Assembly: GCF_004798865.1 (NCBI RefSeq)
Contig: NW_025335854.1
Coordinates: 7,288,170-7,352,169, forward strand
Direction of reading: 5' to 3'
Origin: Varanus komodoensis
Taxonomy: Eukaryota; Chordata; Lepidosauria; Squamata; Varanidae
Length of the DNA: 64,000 nucleotides
Below, piece by piece: positions 11,670 to 24,075 of the stretch. Positions within the stretch are counted from its first letter, which is position 1, and the number at the start of each line of letters is the position of its first letter. The position numbers were made by a program, and so were the translations under genes. Under the pieces are notes generated by a model. That model searched no databases. It saw nothing but the letters and a program-made list of their open reading frames with translations, and was not told the origin of the DNA.

Positions 11670-14033
11670 AACTGGCCCCAGTGGGCTTCCATGCAGCCCA
11701 AACCCAGCTTGTTTCCCACAGGGCAGCTTACTTTTAAGCAACAAGTCACCCTGACATCTCATGGCTTGTTTTGGGGGTTGTTCAACCCACAGTGGGTTGC
11801 TGTGTCATCTGAACCTGGCAGAGCAATTTAATCCTGGGTTACAGTTAGTAGCTTACAGGAATGGGCTAGAAAGCCACTTAGCAAGAGTGTCCAAATTCTT
11901 TGCATCACCTGCCATCTCACCTGCACTGTCACTAGTGAGGACCAGGGACAGTCCTTCCACCGATGCCCCAGTGGCACTTTGGAGCAATCGTGCTGGTTTG
12001 CCCCGCTTTTTGCTTTTTGTTTCTTCCCTGAAAATACGTGCAAATATCTTCATTTTTATATATTCGCCAGTCTTTTGCATTTGGCATTCTTACAACTTTC
12101 CCATATAGGTAGCTTTGTACAGTCTGTGCCCTCATCCTCTCTAGCTGTCAAGCTGTCAGACTGAATAAAGGCTAAATTGCAAACAGTTGACAGCTGTCAG
12201 TCACTGACTGTCCATTGGAAAGCACCGGCAAAGAACAAAAGGTGGTGAGTGGATTCACCCAATGGAGCAGACTTAAGATCTTCCCCGGAGCTGCAATGCC
12301 CTGATTTCTGGAGCCAGCCCGGTGCTGAACAGTGCCCTGGGCCTCTCTGACACTTCGCTGAGTCCCCAGACAGTCTGGAAAGGAAACTCTCCAGGTCTCC
12401 CTCTTTTCGTGGCTGCTTTTGGGACGCATTAGGGGGATTCCATGGCAAATCCACCTGCTCTAGGAAGGCAGCTGATGGGACAGAATATATGGAGCCGCAC
12501 AGAGTAGGGAACGCCACTGAGCCGAGCCATCCTGTTCTGCTACTTCTCAGGTTTGTTTTAGCTTTCTGGGAAATCTGAACATTAGTTTAGGCAGCGGGAT
12601 ATATGTAGAGTTCAAGGTTGGGAAGTAAATGGAGGAAAAACTTGCTACCAGGCACGACAATGTATGAAGACTCCATGAGTGCAACTGTGAAAGTCCAACC
12701 AGTACATAAATAATACATAATGGATATTTTCATTGAAAAAATGACTCCCATTGCATGGTTTTGACACACCAGAAGAACAACAGGAGCAACGAATGAACAT
12801 CAAGTGGGGTGTTTGCAGCAGGGATGAGGGATACAAGTTGTGCCATGAGGAGCCCCACAAGAGCAACTGGAAAGGAAAGGAGGGGGAGGCCGTGCTGAGC
12901 CCGGTCACCTGCTGGGAGCCCTGTGGGTTGCTCCCCGAGCAGTCCACAGCACGCGGCTTCCCGGACGCATGGGTTGTCGTGCTGTGCCAGCTCAACCGGT
13001 GTTTCGCAACAGTGAACCGGGCTCACAGCGCTGGGGCAAAGAAACAGGAGGAGAAACAGCAGGTCCAGGAGGAGGAGGAGGCAAGCACCGCTGGGTCTGA
13101 ATTGCAGCGGGTTGCCACGGACCGGCTTGCAACCCCTCCAGAGGCCCCCCAGCCCAGCGTGCCTGGCCGGGGGCAATGAAGATCGTGCCCAAAGGCCGGC
13201 AAGGAGCGGCAAACTGCAAGAGGGAGCGCATGGCATCACAGTGCAAGAGGGCCCGTTGGAGTGGTGATACGTGGCCATCCCACGGGGTGAATGGAGCTGG
13301 GTTGGCGGGAGGATGAAGCTTCCTCAGCCGGGGGCCTGGGTGAGGCCAGCCGATCAGGATGGCGTAGGCAGAGGGCAGCGAATGGGAACCTCAGCGATCC
13401 GAGGCAGAGGGATTCCTTTCCTGGTGATGTAGAGAAAATGGCCAGAACTCAAAGGTGGGGAGCAGCTTTCAGCGCTGAGAAAAGCATCTGCAAAAATGAC
13501 CCTTTGCTTCGCCCCGATCACCATGAGGAAAGGCGGGTTGACCAGCCCATTTCTCCCAAATCCCCGATCATTTCCTGTCTCTTTCAGACACGGAGGCTTA
13601 GCAGAAGGCATCTGCAGAGCAACTCACTTTTCCTGAGAAACACAGTTAAATAAAAGCTGATGAAACTCAACAAGAGCAATAAGGACACGGGGAAAGGCAA
13701 AGGAATAGAAAATCCAGGTACAAGTTAAGAAATCTGTTGCAAACCAGACAAGAAATCCATTGCAAAGCTTTGCCTTTGCTCCTAGGAGGGAAACTGCCCA
13801 AAGAAACAACGAACACCTAGGAAGCTTCGTTTTTGCTATGCAGTTTGAGAAACAAGCAGTTTTAATCTTTCCCACGCCTGATAGTGATAGAGCCTAAATA
13901 ATTCCCACTTTTCTGTTTTGTTAAAAACTATCTGGAAGATTCTCCAATCGTGCAGTTTTTGTCTAATCATACACCGTGCAAAAGAAAGTATTGTCATTAT
14001 CAAGACTATTTCCATACCCTGCTTCCTTCCTCT
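11670..14033. other. Non-coding interval
   Basis: A fragment of the gtgggttg/ccatgg family lies at about 11755-11828 ('catggcttgtttt..aacccacagtgggttgctgtgtcatctgaacc'). Otherwise I recognise nothing. Open frames near 12730-13280 occur on both strands in a GC-richer stretch and have no protein signature. Confidence 0.45.
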
Positions 14034-14034
14034 G

Positions 14035-14214
14035 GCAAGGGAGTCAAGGCAGCTCACGAGGGTGTCTTTCGTTCCATGTTGTCCTCACAACAACTCTCTA
14101 AGGTAGTGTAAGACTGGCCCAGGATCACTGAGCTGCTTGACTGAGCAGGGACTAGAACCTGGAGCGCCCAGATCCCCAGGCTAATGTTCTAACCATTATA
14201 CCGTACTTCCAGCT
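14035..14214 (-). repeat. Sauria-type SINE, antisense
   Basis: Reading the plus strand: 'gtcaaggcagctcacg', 'tgtcctcacaacaactctctaaggtagt', 'actggcccaggatcactgagct', 'gggactagaacctggagcgcccagatcc', then 'aaccattataccgtact'. This is the reverse of tail, GTTGTTGTGAGG block, B-box region and tRNA-like head, so the SINE is on the minus strand and nearly full length. Confidence 0.88.
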
Positions 14215-14519
14215 ACTCAGAAAATGTTAACATATTTTGGAGACAGTTAGCCTAATGAATATTGTTGTTCCCGCTTTGATAACAATACAACAGAACACTG
14301 ATTATGGAAGAAATAATGCATATATGAAACATTCAGAGACTTTCAACTGCAAAATTTCAAAATGTCACAGTTTCTTAGGACCATTTCAGCAACTTCATAT
14401 AATCTCCCTTCAACTGGTTTCTGTAAGTGACTTAAGAAAGTTTGATTATTTATTTAAGCTTTGCATGCTTATTTTCAATACTTCACCTGCCTCCAGTGGT
14501 ATAATCACAGGCCCATTCT

Positions 14520-14660
14520 GTGAGCCTTCCAACACCAGGCTTCCCCAGCTTGGACCTTCCAGAGGAGCTGGCAACAATTCCCATTGTTCCCAGCCAGCTT
14601 GGCCTTTATGGGAATGATGGGAGTCACAGTCCACATCTTTGGAGAGCCTCAGAAAATTAG
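14520..14660. mobile_element. Palindromic DNA element (CCAACCTGG family), diverged
   Basis: Arms containing 'cttggaccttccagaggagctggcaacaattcccattgttcccagcc' face 'gggaatgatgggagtcacagtccacatctttggagagcct'. The order and words match the better copies at 35163 and 63812. There is no coding capacity. Confidence 0.5.
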
Positions 14661-15607
14661 CCACCTTCAAGTGGGGATCTACAACTAGCTTGCCCATGTT
14701 TCTCCACCGGGAAAATCCGTTTGGATTATTGGGCGGCATACAAATGTATAAATAAATAAATATACGAAATGCTTCTGCAGCAGACCTGTTCCAGTGCAGG
14801 AAGCCAGCCAGTCAGCCTGTTGGTCCTCAGAAAATTCAGCGGGACCGAAGATCCTCAGCCACGGTATCAGCAAACCTCTTGCCTTCAGCTCGAGGTCTGG
14901 CAGTCCAGGAGCTGCATCTGCCACCGACGAGGTTGTCATGCAAGCAAGTCGGCTTCTCTGTGGCGTCTGAGCATCCTCGGCAGCCCTTTAACTCCTCTGT
15001 TGCGAGGCTAATATGGCCTTTCCATCGGAAGTTCGTACATTGGCTGGAAGCTGCACAGATGCACGGACAGGCCACCCCCCCGCCCCCAGCCGCGACGAAG
15101 TTTAAGGGCACACAAGGCAGTTTTGCATGTCTTTGTCATCCATTGTTCCCCAGGCCCACCTGCTTTTTACTCTATAATGAAGCATTTTGTTCTTGAGAAG
15201 GAGGCCAAGCTAGGCAGGATTTCAACAGCCCCAAATCGTTCATTTATTATTCATCTGGCTTCTCTCTCCTTGCTCTTCTTTCGGAAGCATCATGAGCAAT
15301 CTAGTTCAGAGTTTGCAAAAACTCTCAAGCAGGGGTGGGATCGGCTCCCAACCAGAACCTGACGCAACTGGAATTAAGTCATTCTAAGCCCAGAACTTTG
15401 CTCTGAGTAGAGAGCTCACTTCCTCTACACCCAAGCCTTCTCCATGTCGGCAGTGTAATTTATGGAAGGTGTGAGCCATCTTGTCACTGCTATTGTTGAA
15501 TATTTGGCAGTCAGCCATCTCTGCTGATCTGCTGCGAATCACACAGACATCTCCCTGGGTATCCAGACAGACCTCTGCCCCACGCCCTGCTATGAAGAGG
15601 GGTGGGC

Positions 15608-15685
15608 AGGTGGGGGCCTCTGGATGTTCTGGGCTGCAACTTCCATCATCCCCAGCCACCATGGCCAGTGCTGAGGGAACGTGGA
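15608..15685. mobile_element. Palindromic DNA element (CCAACCTGG family), half copy
   Basis: The words 'tggatgttctgggctgcaacttccatcatccccagccaccatggcc' match one arm of the family seen at 63812. The other arm is absent. It sits directly before the L2-like LINE end that begins near 15690. Confidence 0.45.
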
Positions 15686-15689
15686 GGGA

Positions 15690-16318
15690 ATGACTTGGGA
15701 CCAGGATACCTAAAGGAGCGCCTTTTTCCCTATTTGCCCTCCCGCCCCCTGAGATTGGCAGCAGAAGCCCTCCTCCGGGAACCCTCCTTGAAGGATATTA
15801 GGAGGGTGAGCACCCAGAGGAGGGCCTTCTCTGTGGTGGTGCCCCATCTGTGGAATGCACTCCCCAGAGAGGTCCGCCTGGCGCCGTCATTATATGTTTT
15901 TCGGCACCAGGTTAAGACCTTTTTATTTAATCAATATTTTATTTATTTATTTATATCACTATTTATATCCTGCCTTTTTCCTACAAAGGGCTCAAGGCAG
16001 CTTACGTCATCTCTCCTCCTCCATCTTATCCCCACAACAACAACCCTGTGAGGTAGGTTGGGCTGAGAGTCTGTGACAGGCCCAAAGTCACCCAGTTGGC
16101 TCCATGGCTGAGTGGGGACTCGAACCCGGATCGCCTGAGTCCCAGTCCCATGCTCTTAACCAAGACATCACACTGGCTCTCCAATTTTAATAAGGTTTAA
16201 TATTGAATTGTATTATTGTATTGTACTAATTGCAGCCAGTGTGGGTCGTCCATTTATTTATGCTGTTAGCCATCCAGAGACGTTAGTAATTGGACTGCAT
16301 ACAAATATAATTTTAAAA
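15690..16318 (+). mobile_element. L2-like LINE 3' end with a SINE inserted in it
   Basis: A plus-strand frame at about 15710-15950 gives the C-terminal block found after the reverse transcriptase in L2/CR1-type LINEs, with the motif [20 protein letters not shown] and then VKTFLFNQYF. An antisense Sauria SINE interrupts it at about 15943-16183. The LINE 3' tail then appears to resume ('attgcagccagtgtgggtcgtccatttatttatgctgttagccatcc'). A similar coding block occurs at 60186, and a similar tail at 29335. It is a 5'-truncated fossil copy. Confidence 0.8.
15943..16183 (-). repeat. Sauria-type SINE, antisense, nested in a LINE
   Basis: The plus strand reads 'tatatcctgcctttttcctacaaagg', 'gctcaaggcagcttacgtc', 'ccccacaacaacaaccctgtgagg', 'gtcacccagttggctccatgg' and 'gggactcgaacccggatcgcctgag'. 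That is the complete SINE in reverse order and close to consensus. It is very similar to the copy at 57448, so both may come from one young subfamily. Confidence 0.92.
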
Positions 16319-17165
16319 AAGTCCAAAGGAGAAGGAGGCCAAGTAGGAGATGGATCCATCCCACCAAGGAAGCCCCAGCCTTGAGTGGGGCTGTCCAGAA
16401 CCAGACACCTGTGAGGGCATCCAAGCACGGGGCCCCCATCTCACCAGAGATTCCCTGTCTCGGGCACCAAAATCGCTCGGTTGCGCATTCTAACTTGCGG
16501 GACGGGGCTGCCATCACCTCAGTTTGAGCTGCAACTTTTTTTGGCCGCACGCAACTGTTCCTTCCAGAAATTCTTGGGTGGGGGCTAAATCGCTTTCCCC
16601 ACGTCCAGTAAAGAACCAGCTGGCCTGGAGGGGTGACATCTGGGAGCCCCGCAGCGGTGCTCGTCTTCAGCCAGCTGGAACTGGATGGGAGACATCCGAA
16701 GGGAGCCGGGGCCAAGCTGTGAATGGGGGGGGGGGCTTCCTTCTGAGAACCCCCACGCCCCCTGCAACCACTTCCCCCGAGCCCTTTTTCCTACCCTAAG
16801 GGTCTTGCCAGCTGCAAGGGGGACTGCCCCTTCCTAGGTGGGCCCAGGGTCACGGACCAGAGGAGACCCCCACTGACGGAGGATTCACCACATGTGTGAA
16901 ATGCACCCCTTTGCTGCCCGGCGGCATGGTTTGGCCCTTTTGCACAAACAAAATGGAATGCAGAATTCGACTACCTGAGCATTGCAGGCCTGGGGGTTTG
17001 GACGGAGAGGGGGATTCACAGGGCTAGAAGGGCCGCTGGAACTTCCCTCAGAGTCCAGGCCAGGTGGCCAGGTGCATCTTCCATTGAGGAAATTGCTGCC
17101 CAAGAGATCTCAGATAGCTGGCTCCTCCGCTAGTCCTCTGAATGAATAGTGAAACATACTTTCCG

Positions 17166-17540
17166 CATAGAACCATAGAACAGTGGAGCTGGAAGGGGCT
17201 GTGAAGGCCATCCAGTCCACCCCCTGCTGTTGCAGGACACTAGGTCACACCATCCCACTCAGGTGGCTGCCCAGTTTCCCCTTGAATGTCTCCAGTGTGG
17301 GAGAGCCCCCCACCTCTCCGGGCAGCTGGTCCCACTGCCGTATTTCTCTGACAGTGAGGAAGCCTTTCCTGATGCCCAGCCTGAATCTGGGTTGTTGCAG
17401 CTTGAATAGATTGTTCCGTGTCCTGCACCCTGGCATCAGCAGGAAGCGATCTTGACCTCCCTCTTTCAGACAACCTTTGAGGTACTTACAGAGAGATATC
17501 ATGTCCCCCCTCAGTCTTCTCAAGGCTGAGAAGAGCTAAA
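17166..17540 (-). mobile_element. CR1 LINE 3' end, antisense
   Basis: The start 'tagaaccatagaacagtggagctggaaggggc' is the typical reversed CR1 terminus. It is followed by 'ccagtccaccccctgctgttgcaggacac', 'cccttgaatgtctccagtgtgggagagcc', 'cagcctgaatctgggttgttgcagcttgaa' and 'catgtcccccctcagtcttct'. The copy is well preserved and 5'-truncated. It matches the shorter sense copy at 62236 and belongs to a different subfamily from the elements at 39255 and 60575. Confidence 0.92.
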
Positions 17541-19601
17541 GACAATGCAGTCTAGCTCTGCACTGAGAGGGAAATAAAATGGAACAACCCTTTGGTTTGG
17601 AGATCAGTACATTTAAGAGTTTTGCGATGTTGGAATGAAATTGTTGAGAAGTTATTAGAGAACACCTGTATGTTGGAACATTTTGGTTGGTGACTATTAG
17701 TGTGCATAGGTTTGATTTAAAAGTAACTATGTGATTTAGGTAAGGTTCTGCTGGTTTGTCTATTTAGAATAAATCAACTAAAATGTGAAAATGCGAGAGA
17801 AACGAAACTGCTGTTTTGATTCAGGCTTGAGACCACCAAATAAGAAGGAAACGAGTTTGGAGTTCTGCATGCTAACAGAGTGAGTGAGTCTGGCTCTCTC
17901 TCTCTGGATGTATGAAGGCAGCAGGTGTTTAATCTGTCTTTTCCAGGTGTTTAAGCTGTCTGTCTCCACCTACACTCAACTTGTCTATTTGTAAATAAGC
18001 CCCAGTATTTCAAAACACCACTATCCTCCAGTGACAGTGCTTCCAAAGGAAACCGTATTGGGGAAAGTGCTGAACCTCTGGAACGTCTTAGAAAAATGGG
18101 GCAAAAGACACAATACACATCGGTAAGTTTTGCACCTCTGTTTTCACAAGGATGAAACTCAGTTGCTAAGGCCCTGCTGGGTTTCCTTGTATGCCGGCAA
18201 AAAGGAATTCCTCCCTTCCCCACCCCTTGGAATGCTCCCCACACTGCCTCCAAAGACATGCTTGTGACCTCAGAGTTTCAGACAGCCTGGGAAGAACCAT
18301 ATTAATTGTAAATTTGCCACCCAATGATTGGTTCCAACCCTGCAGCACTTTCCTGAGGACAGAGCCAGGATGCCAAATTTTCCTATGCCTGCCTGGAAAG
18401 ATTTCAAAGGTCAAAGGATTACACTCTCAGGTGCTTATGTACTTCAAGAAAAATACCGCTTCCATTTTCCTTGTTGAAATAGCTGATCCTAGTAAAAAAG
18501 CGAGAAGTGGGCTGATGAGTTAGTGGTAAATACTTCTTTTCCTGGCTTCTCATATTTGAAAGGGGGCCTGGAAGTTTTCATTGGAATCGTATCACACAGA
18601 GGTGGGTTTAAACATTCCTGGGAATCACGGACAACATGGCAGTCACTTCACATTTTTGTGTGTACCGCTAGCACTTTCACCACATAAATTAATACATCTG
18701 TGCACAACTTTGTGCATACTGCACACATAGACCCTTCACAGATTTCCAGCTGAGTGGAAAGGAAAAATATGCCATGAAATCTTTTAACATCACTGCTAAA
18801 TGAAGCATGAAACATACTTTCAAGGAAGAGGCAGTAACGGAGCCAGTTTAAATATTTCATCTCAGGAGCAAACCATTAAAACTGAGGAATCTGACCTTGA
18901 AATGGTGAAGCGACTTGGTGAGAACCCCAGTTCTGCAAAAGAGGGACTCAGATGGGAATGGGGGGCAGAGAGAGTGTGTGTGTGGGGGGCGGAGGGGAGA
19001 CTGTATGCCCCTATTGCATTCCTATTCTTCGAAATGAACACTGGGCTAGTTGAAAAGTACAACACATTGCAAGCTGACAATGGCAGGATGCGCCTTCTGA
19101 ATGATTTTGCCCAGTAACTGCTTTTATTAGAGCCATCACTTACTGGGGAGACAACTGGAAACTGAGTTATGCTGTTCCTGCCTAGGAGGTTTATGGCACT
19201 GTAGGCAGCGGGAAAGAAAGAAGAAAGAGAAAAACAACCCTCTTCTCCCTGACCTCTCGTTTTCTGTATCAATTTAAAAGCAGCTGCTCAGAACATTTTG
19301 GAGTGATCTGACATGGACAGCTCCGAAGCACCCCATGTTGCTTACCCAGGACACTTCAAACTGCTGCCAGCATCTCTTACAAGAGGGTTACCTGGCTAGA
19401 TTTCTGTACCTCCCATTAGCCAGGCTTCCTGAGAGTGTAGGAGACCAGATCTTGCTGGACCAGGCGACGTGCAAAGGTCTGCGAGCACTTGAGCCGAGTG
19501 AGTAGCGGGTGGGTGGGCCTGTTAGAAGGCTCTTAAAGGCTGCTTGGAGCTTTTGAAGGGAAGAGCAGTGCAGAGGGGAAACACAAATGTGTTTCACTTA
19601 C

Positions 19602-19633
19602 CTATGAAGTGAAACACGATCGCTCCGAGAGTG
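19602..19633 (-). other. Speculative small untranslated exon, minus strand
   Basis: On the minus strand a pyrimidine-rich acceptor (ctctctcggcaccttgcag) is followed after 32 bases by a consensus donor (CATAG|GTAAGTG). If the CpG island upstream (25.65-27.45 kb) is a minus-strand promoter, this would fit a short 5' UTR exon. Such site pairs also occur by chance, so support is weak. Confidence 0.15.
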
Positions 19634-19817
19634 CTGCAAGGTGCCGAGAGAGGCAGAATCCTTAGGCAGGAGAGCAAGGGCTCCACGGAGCCAGCTGCAG
19701 GCGTTCTTTCCTGCAGGCTCGCTCAGACATATTGCAGGTTCTTTCCTTTTCGATCGTCCTCAGTCTGAATCGCTCAGAGGAAACAAAAGCTATTTTCTAG
19801 CTCTCAGCTTAAGCCCT

Positions 19818-19912
19818 TGCCGTGCAATCCTACATGGGTCTCCTCAGAGGTAAGACCCACTGGGATCAAGGATACTTCCTCCCAGGCAGATGCGTAGAGG
19901 ATCGCAGCCTGC
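19818..19912. mobile_element. Short palindromic DNA element, GCAATCCTA family
   Basis: It starts 'gtgcaatcctacatgggtctcctcagaggtaagacccactgggatcaaggat' and ends 'gcgtagaggatcgcagcc', so the ends are inverted copies of GCAATCCTA. The same layout recurs at 21757 and 31722. It is too short to encode anything. Confidence 0.6.
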
Positions 19913-20084
19913 AAATATCCTCTTGGCATTCAGAGGAAGATGCTTGGACCCCCTTTCACTGAAATGGCTTGGGGTGCAAGGTTGCCACAGGGGCCTTTTC
20001 GGTCCACCAATTCTGATGTTCTCCAGAAAATGGTGTGGTGAGGGAGCAGGGTATGTGAAGGCCACTGGGGGTTCCATATTCTAG

Positions 20085-20219
20085 AGCAGTCTTCCCCAAC
20101 CTCCCAGACACGCTTGGCCCGCAACACCCAGAATTCCCCGTCAATGGCCCTGCTGGAGGAGAATTCTGGCAGCTGAGGTGCAAAGGCCTCTGAAGGCCCC
20201 CAGGTTGGGGAAGGCTGCT
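20085..20219. mobile_element. Palindromic DNA element (CCAACCTGG family)
   Basis: The left end 'agcagtcttccccaacct' and the reverse complement of the right end 'aggttggggaaggctgct' agree at 17 of 18 positions. The interior holds 'acacccagaattccc' facing 'gagaattctggcagctg', so most of the element can fold on itself. This is the typical build of a miniature inverted-repeat element, probably hAT-like, without coding capacity. Confidence 0.75.
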
Positions 20220-20900
20220 CGACAGCTCCCTTTGGGTCCTTCAAGCACCTTGTTATCAGGATCAGATTACACAAGCCCAAGTCAGTGGCAGCCAGTTGTC
20301 CTCCCGCACCCACGTTGCAAGATGCGGGGACATGGCTGGGAAACTGCTGCATTTGTCTCTAGTGTGACCAGTTGGAGAAGAAGGGTGGGGGGCTTAACTC
20401 CAGGCTGCAGCTGGGTTGGCACCCCCTCCCTCAGCCCCGCCTGCCACAGGACGCTTTTCGCAGGCCTCTTGTCTCCAAAGGCCTGGATGGTGGAGTTCCA
20501 GCTCTCTCTGAATTCGAAATATGCCCTGCATGTTGGGACATGTGCTACGAGGAGAAGGTCTGAATCTTAGTTGTCATTCCATTCGGTTTAATGAGTTTGA
20601 CTGGTTGCCTTTAACTTCATTGCAAGTGAAGCTCTTTCCTAATTACCTACAGAGTCTATCACAGTCCAAAATTGCTAGCAAAGCTGCTCCATGAAAGCAT
20701 CGTGACAAATGTTTCCTGTTACAATAGGTACGCCAGTGAAAACAGCTGCCAAGCTGCAGAGCAGCCCAAATTCTGTTTGGTACAGAAACACTACACTTGG
20801 CATTACACCACAACAAAAAAAGACAAAAGCCCTTCTGTCCAGATGAAATTAGCTATCTCAGCAGAGAAAATATTTTACAATATGTTTGAAAGTCTCAGCA

Positions 20901-20935
20901 TCTCTCTCTCTCTCTCTCTCTTGCTCTCGCTCTCG

Positions 20936-21003
<68 letters not shown>
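20901..21003 (+). repeat. Compound (TC)n-(CA)n microsatellite
   Basis: About 67 bases of TC repeats with a few GCTCTC interruptions pass directly into about 36 bases of pure CA repeats. Confidence 0.97.
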
Positions 21004-21006
<3 letters not shown>

Positions 21007-21281
21007 AATACCATGCAGTGGAATAACTATGCCAAGAGGGGGGAACAGCAACGTTTCAAAGATGTCTTTTGCAAAGAGCAGCATTTTCATTTCCAGGACA
21101 ATCTTAAAACCTAAATTATCATGTGGAGTCTCACACACACTGGAAGGATATTAGTGACCAGACTAAAAAGACCCCTTTGCAGCATACAAGTAAGTATGCT
21201 TTCTAATGGTGGCGATATAGAGGGAAATGAATCAATGATTTCTGGAGAAATATCCTACCTCATGATTAACTTGCCTGAATG

Positions 21282-21519
21282 GAGCCAGTGCTATATAATG
21301 GTTGAGAGTGCAGGATCGGGATCAGGAGATCCAGGTTCTGGTCCCCGCTCAGCCATGGAGCCCACTGGGTGACTTTGGGCCGGTCACTGCCTCTCAAGCC
21401 AACCTACCTCACAGGGTTGTTGTTGCAAGGCTAAGATTGAGAGGACCAAGAGAATTGAGCAAGCTACCTTGAGTTCTTTGGAAGGAAAAAAAGGCAGAAT
21501 ATAAAATAAATAAATAATG
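21282..21519 (+). repeat. Sauria-type SINE, full length
   Basis: It begins 'gagccagtgctatataatggttgagagtg', with a tRNA-like head and a B-box-like 'ggttctggtcccc'. It continues 'gggtgactttgggccggtcactgcctctcaagcc', then 'cctcacagggttgttgttgcaagg', and ends 'aaaaggcagaatataaaataaataaataa'. All parts are present in order on the plus strand. Confidence 0.93.
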
Positions 21520-21756
21520 CTTGAGAAGCACATATATTTCTCTGCAGTGCCTTGTGAGACACAGATATGAAATTTCACTCATTTGCTTCTATGGAAATAG
21601 GACATCTTTCCTTAACCCACTTTCACTTATATCATGCAAAAGTCCAGACAACACAGAATTGTTCACCAAGAATAAAAGGGCACAGTGAGCATTAGAAAAG
21701 CATAATTCAAACAATCTGGGGGGAAAAGGCTTCCTATTCCCTGGCTACCCCCTAAG

Positions 21757-21836
21757 GGTGCGATCCTATGTACACCTACCGGGAAGGAAATCTCAATGGG
21801 ACTGACATCTGTATGGCTAGGCATAGGATTGCCCTC
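21757..21836. mobile_element. Short palindromic DNA element, GCAATCCTA family
   Basis: The left end 'gcgatcctatg' and the right end 'cataggattgc' are inverted copies with one mismatch in 11. The middle contains 'tctcaatgggact'. It is about 80 bases long and carries no gene. Confidence 0.7.
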
Positions 21837-22892
21837 TAAGATGCCGTTCACCAAGCCACAACTCCACTTTGGTGTCTTGTGTACTTCCTCATGATAGTCA
21901 TGTCCCTTTTCGCTTATTTGACTCACTTACCTGCAATGCACAGGCTATGTCCGTGCTGCTTTAAGAATTTGTGCCAAGGTTTTGTTCTCTTGTTTTAATG
22001 AAAGAATAATATTAAGACCGGTTGTGATGGGGATTCACAGATCAAGAAGGCACTAGTCCTCCCTATCCTCTGGCTCGCCCGAAAAGTCTCCTGGAAGCGA
22101 TCCTTCACCACTGCTTCCCAGCCTCCCGCCAGACCAGAAGAAGACTGGCTGGGGCAAAATGTCCTGGGAATCTTACGCAGGGCAGAACCGACCCAAAAGG
22201 AAAACCTGCCTTTATGGATTCTCGGATGCTTCCTTCATATTACTTTAGCAAACAGTGGCTTATGTACTGTTTGTCTCCCCGCTCCCCCAAAGAAATTCTG
22301 GATATGCCATAAAAAGTAATAGTAAATCTCTCTAAAACATTCAGTGGCACATCAGTTCTTGCTGGGGCTATAATCTAATTTTTAAAATGTAGTCTTATTC
22401 CAAGTCTCTGTCCTCCAGAGGGACTTGTTCTGAAATAATGGCCAAAGTAGACATGAGCTTTGCAATTGTTTTGTTTTTTTTAAAAAAAGGCCAGTGTGGG
22501 AAGTAAAACTGTATCAAGACCAAGGCATGAGGGGGACCAGGACTTGGATTCTTCTATGCACCCCTGTGTCTCAGGCAAAATGTGATACTGTATGTACTTT
22601 TGCAGTCTGGTAGGGGGGAAAAGCCATTTACCGGGGGTGTGCGTGTGTGTGTGTTTCTGATGAGGACTGTGTAGCTGTAAAGATGGATAAATCAATCTCT
22701 CCCCTCACTTACCATAGTCCCAGTCTAATTTTCCCTGCCCCAGGCTGTCTATTTTTTCATATGCAAATATATGCAGAAGTAATCTATTTAAGGCCAGCTT
22801 CTGAAGAAATGTTATCACACTTTTCTCCTTCTGATGATGCATACACACCTCGGGTGAGGAGCTGCTTCCTGTGTGACTGAGGAACCATAGGT

Positions 22893-23200
22893 GACAGGGT
22901 TCGGACAGCAGAACAACCCACAGGCAGGGTCTGAGTATAGGCTGACTGTGGGTTGCTGTTGAACATGGGTTATTGTGTTGGCAGCACACAGCTGCACTTA
23001 CAAGGTGTGGCTTAGCAATGACAAACCACCCATCAAGAGAACTGTGGTTTGATGTTAGGTTGCGAACTGTGGGTTGTTCACTGTGGGTTGTCCTTTCAGA
23101 CAGCCCACTCACAATGGCACCCCACAATCAACTCACCCTCAGTGTGCATTTCGCTACTGAATTTTGGTTGTCACGCTGTCTGAACACAATCACTGTTGGG
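22893..23200. mobile_element. Dispersed gtgggttg/ccatgg family element
   Basis: The words 'ggttcggacag', 'gactgtgggttgctg', 'gggttattgtgttgg', 'tggcttagcaatgacaaacca', 'gaactgtgggttgttcactgtgggttg' and 'tcagacagccc' match the family seen at 33500 and 44765. It is probably a non-autonomous DNA transposon, and its exact ends are unclear. Downstream, at about 23340-23400, lies a half copy of the GCAATCCTA family. Confidence 0.5.
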
Positions 23201-24075
23201 GGACCACTTGTGCCTGCAATTTGCACAAGTACTTTTGATGACAATGAGGATTTCTAAAAATTTCGCATGAACAACTAGGAGTGGCTTTCTAACAGCTCAA
23301 AAGACTTTTAAAAAGACTGGCTACTGGAATGGATTAATCCGCAATCCTATGAGTGTTTAGACCGAGGAAAATCCCATTATTCCCAGCATTCCTCAGCCGG
23401 CATGGGAACATAAGCACCATCTTTAGCATGGCCAAGAGCTGCTAGCAAGTGTGTGCCCTCACAATACTTCACTACTAGCTTACTCACGGGAAATACCTTT
23501 CAGGCCCAGCCCTTCCTGAGCAGACAGACTGGGGGCAACTGCGGTATAAGTGCTGGCAGGCCTGCCTTGTACCACCGAGCCTTACCCGCTGCGCTCAGGT
23601 GCATTGGGAGACAGCCTCTTGTTGAGCACTGACAAGGTAAGATTCAGCCACCGATCTGGGTAGTTCCTACACCTGGGGTTGGAAAGGTGGAGGGGAGTCG
23701 TGCTCTTGTCTCTTACTCCAGGTGGCAAGCTGTCCCAGGCCAGCCCAGGCTGCAACACTGCGGACTTCAGCCTTCCCCGGGGAAACCTGGCTCCTCAATT
23801 CCCACTGCCATGGGGAAGATCCCTGCAAAGCCAGCCCGAAGGATGTCCATGCAGTCCGCTGGCATGCAAACCCCTCGCAAGGCTCTCCGATGGAATTCTA
23901 GCTCAATGGGGCGCGTTTCTTAGGAAGTGGGCATCGCATAATGGCCCAGGAGCCAAACGGGATACTGAGGAGGTGGTCACAGAGGGATATGAAACACTCG
24001 GGCGCAAATCCTTGTTTGGCTAACAAGCTGAGTACACGAAGGGCGTCGCTGACACTGCTTGCATTCAGGCAAGTT

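Larger units (their letters stand above)
17545..20083. other. Non-coding interval
   Basis: No exon is supported apart from a speculative 32-base untranslated exon at 19602-19633. A short palindromic DNA element lies at 19818-19912. The remainder is unique, AT-rich sequence without recognised repeats. Confidence 0.45.
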
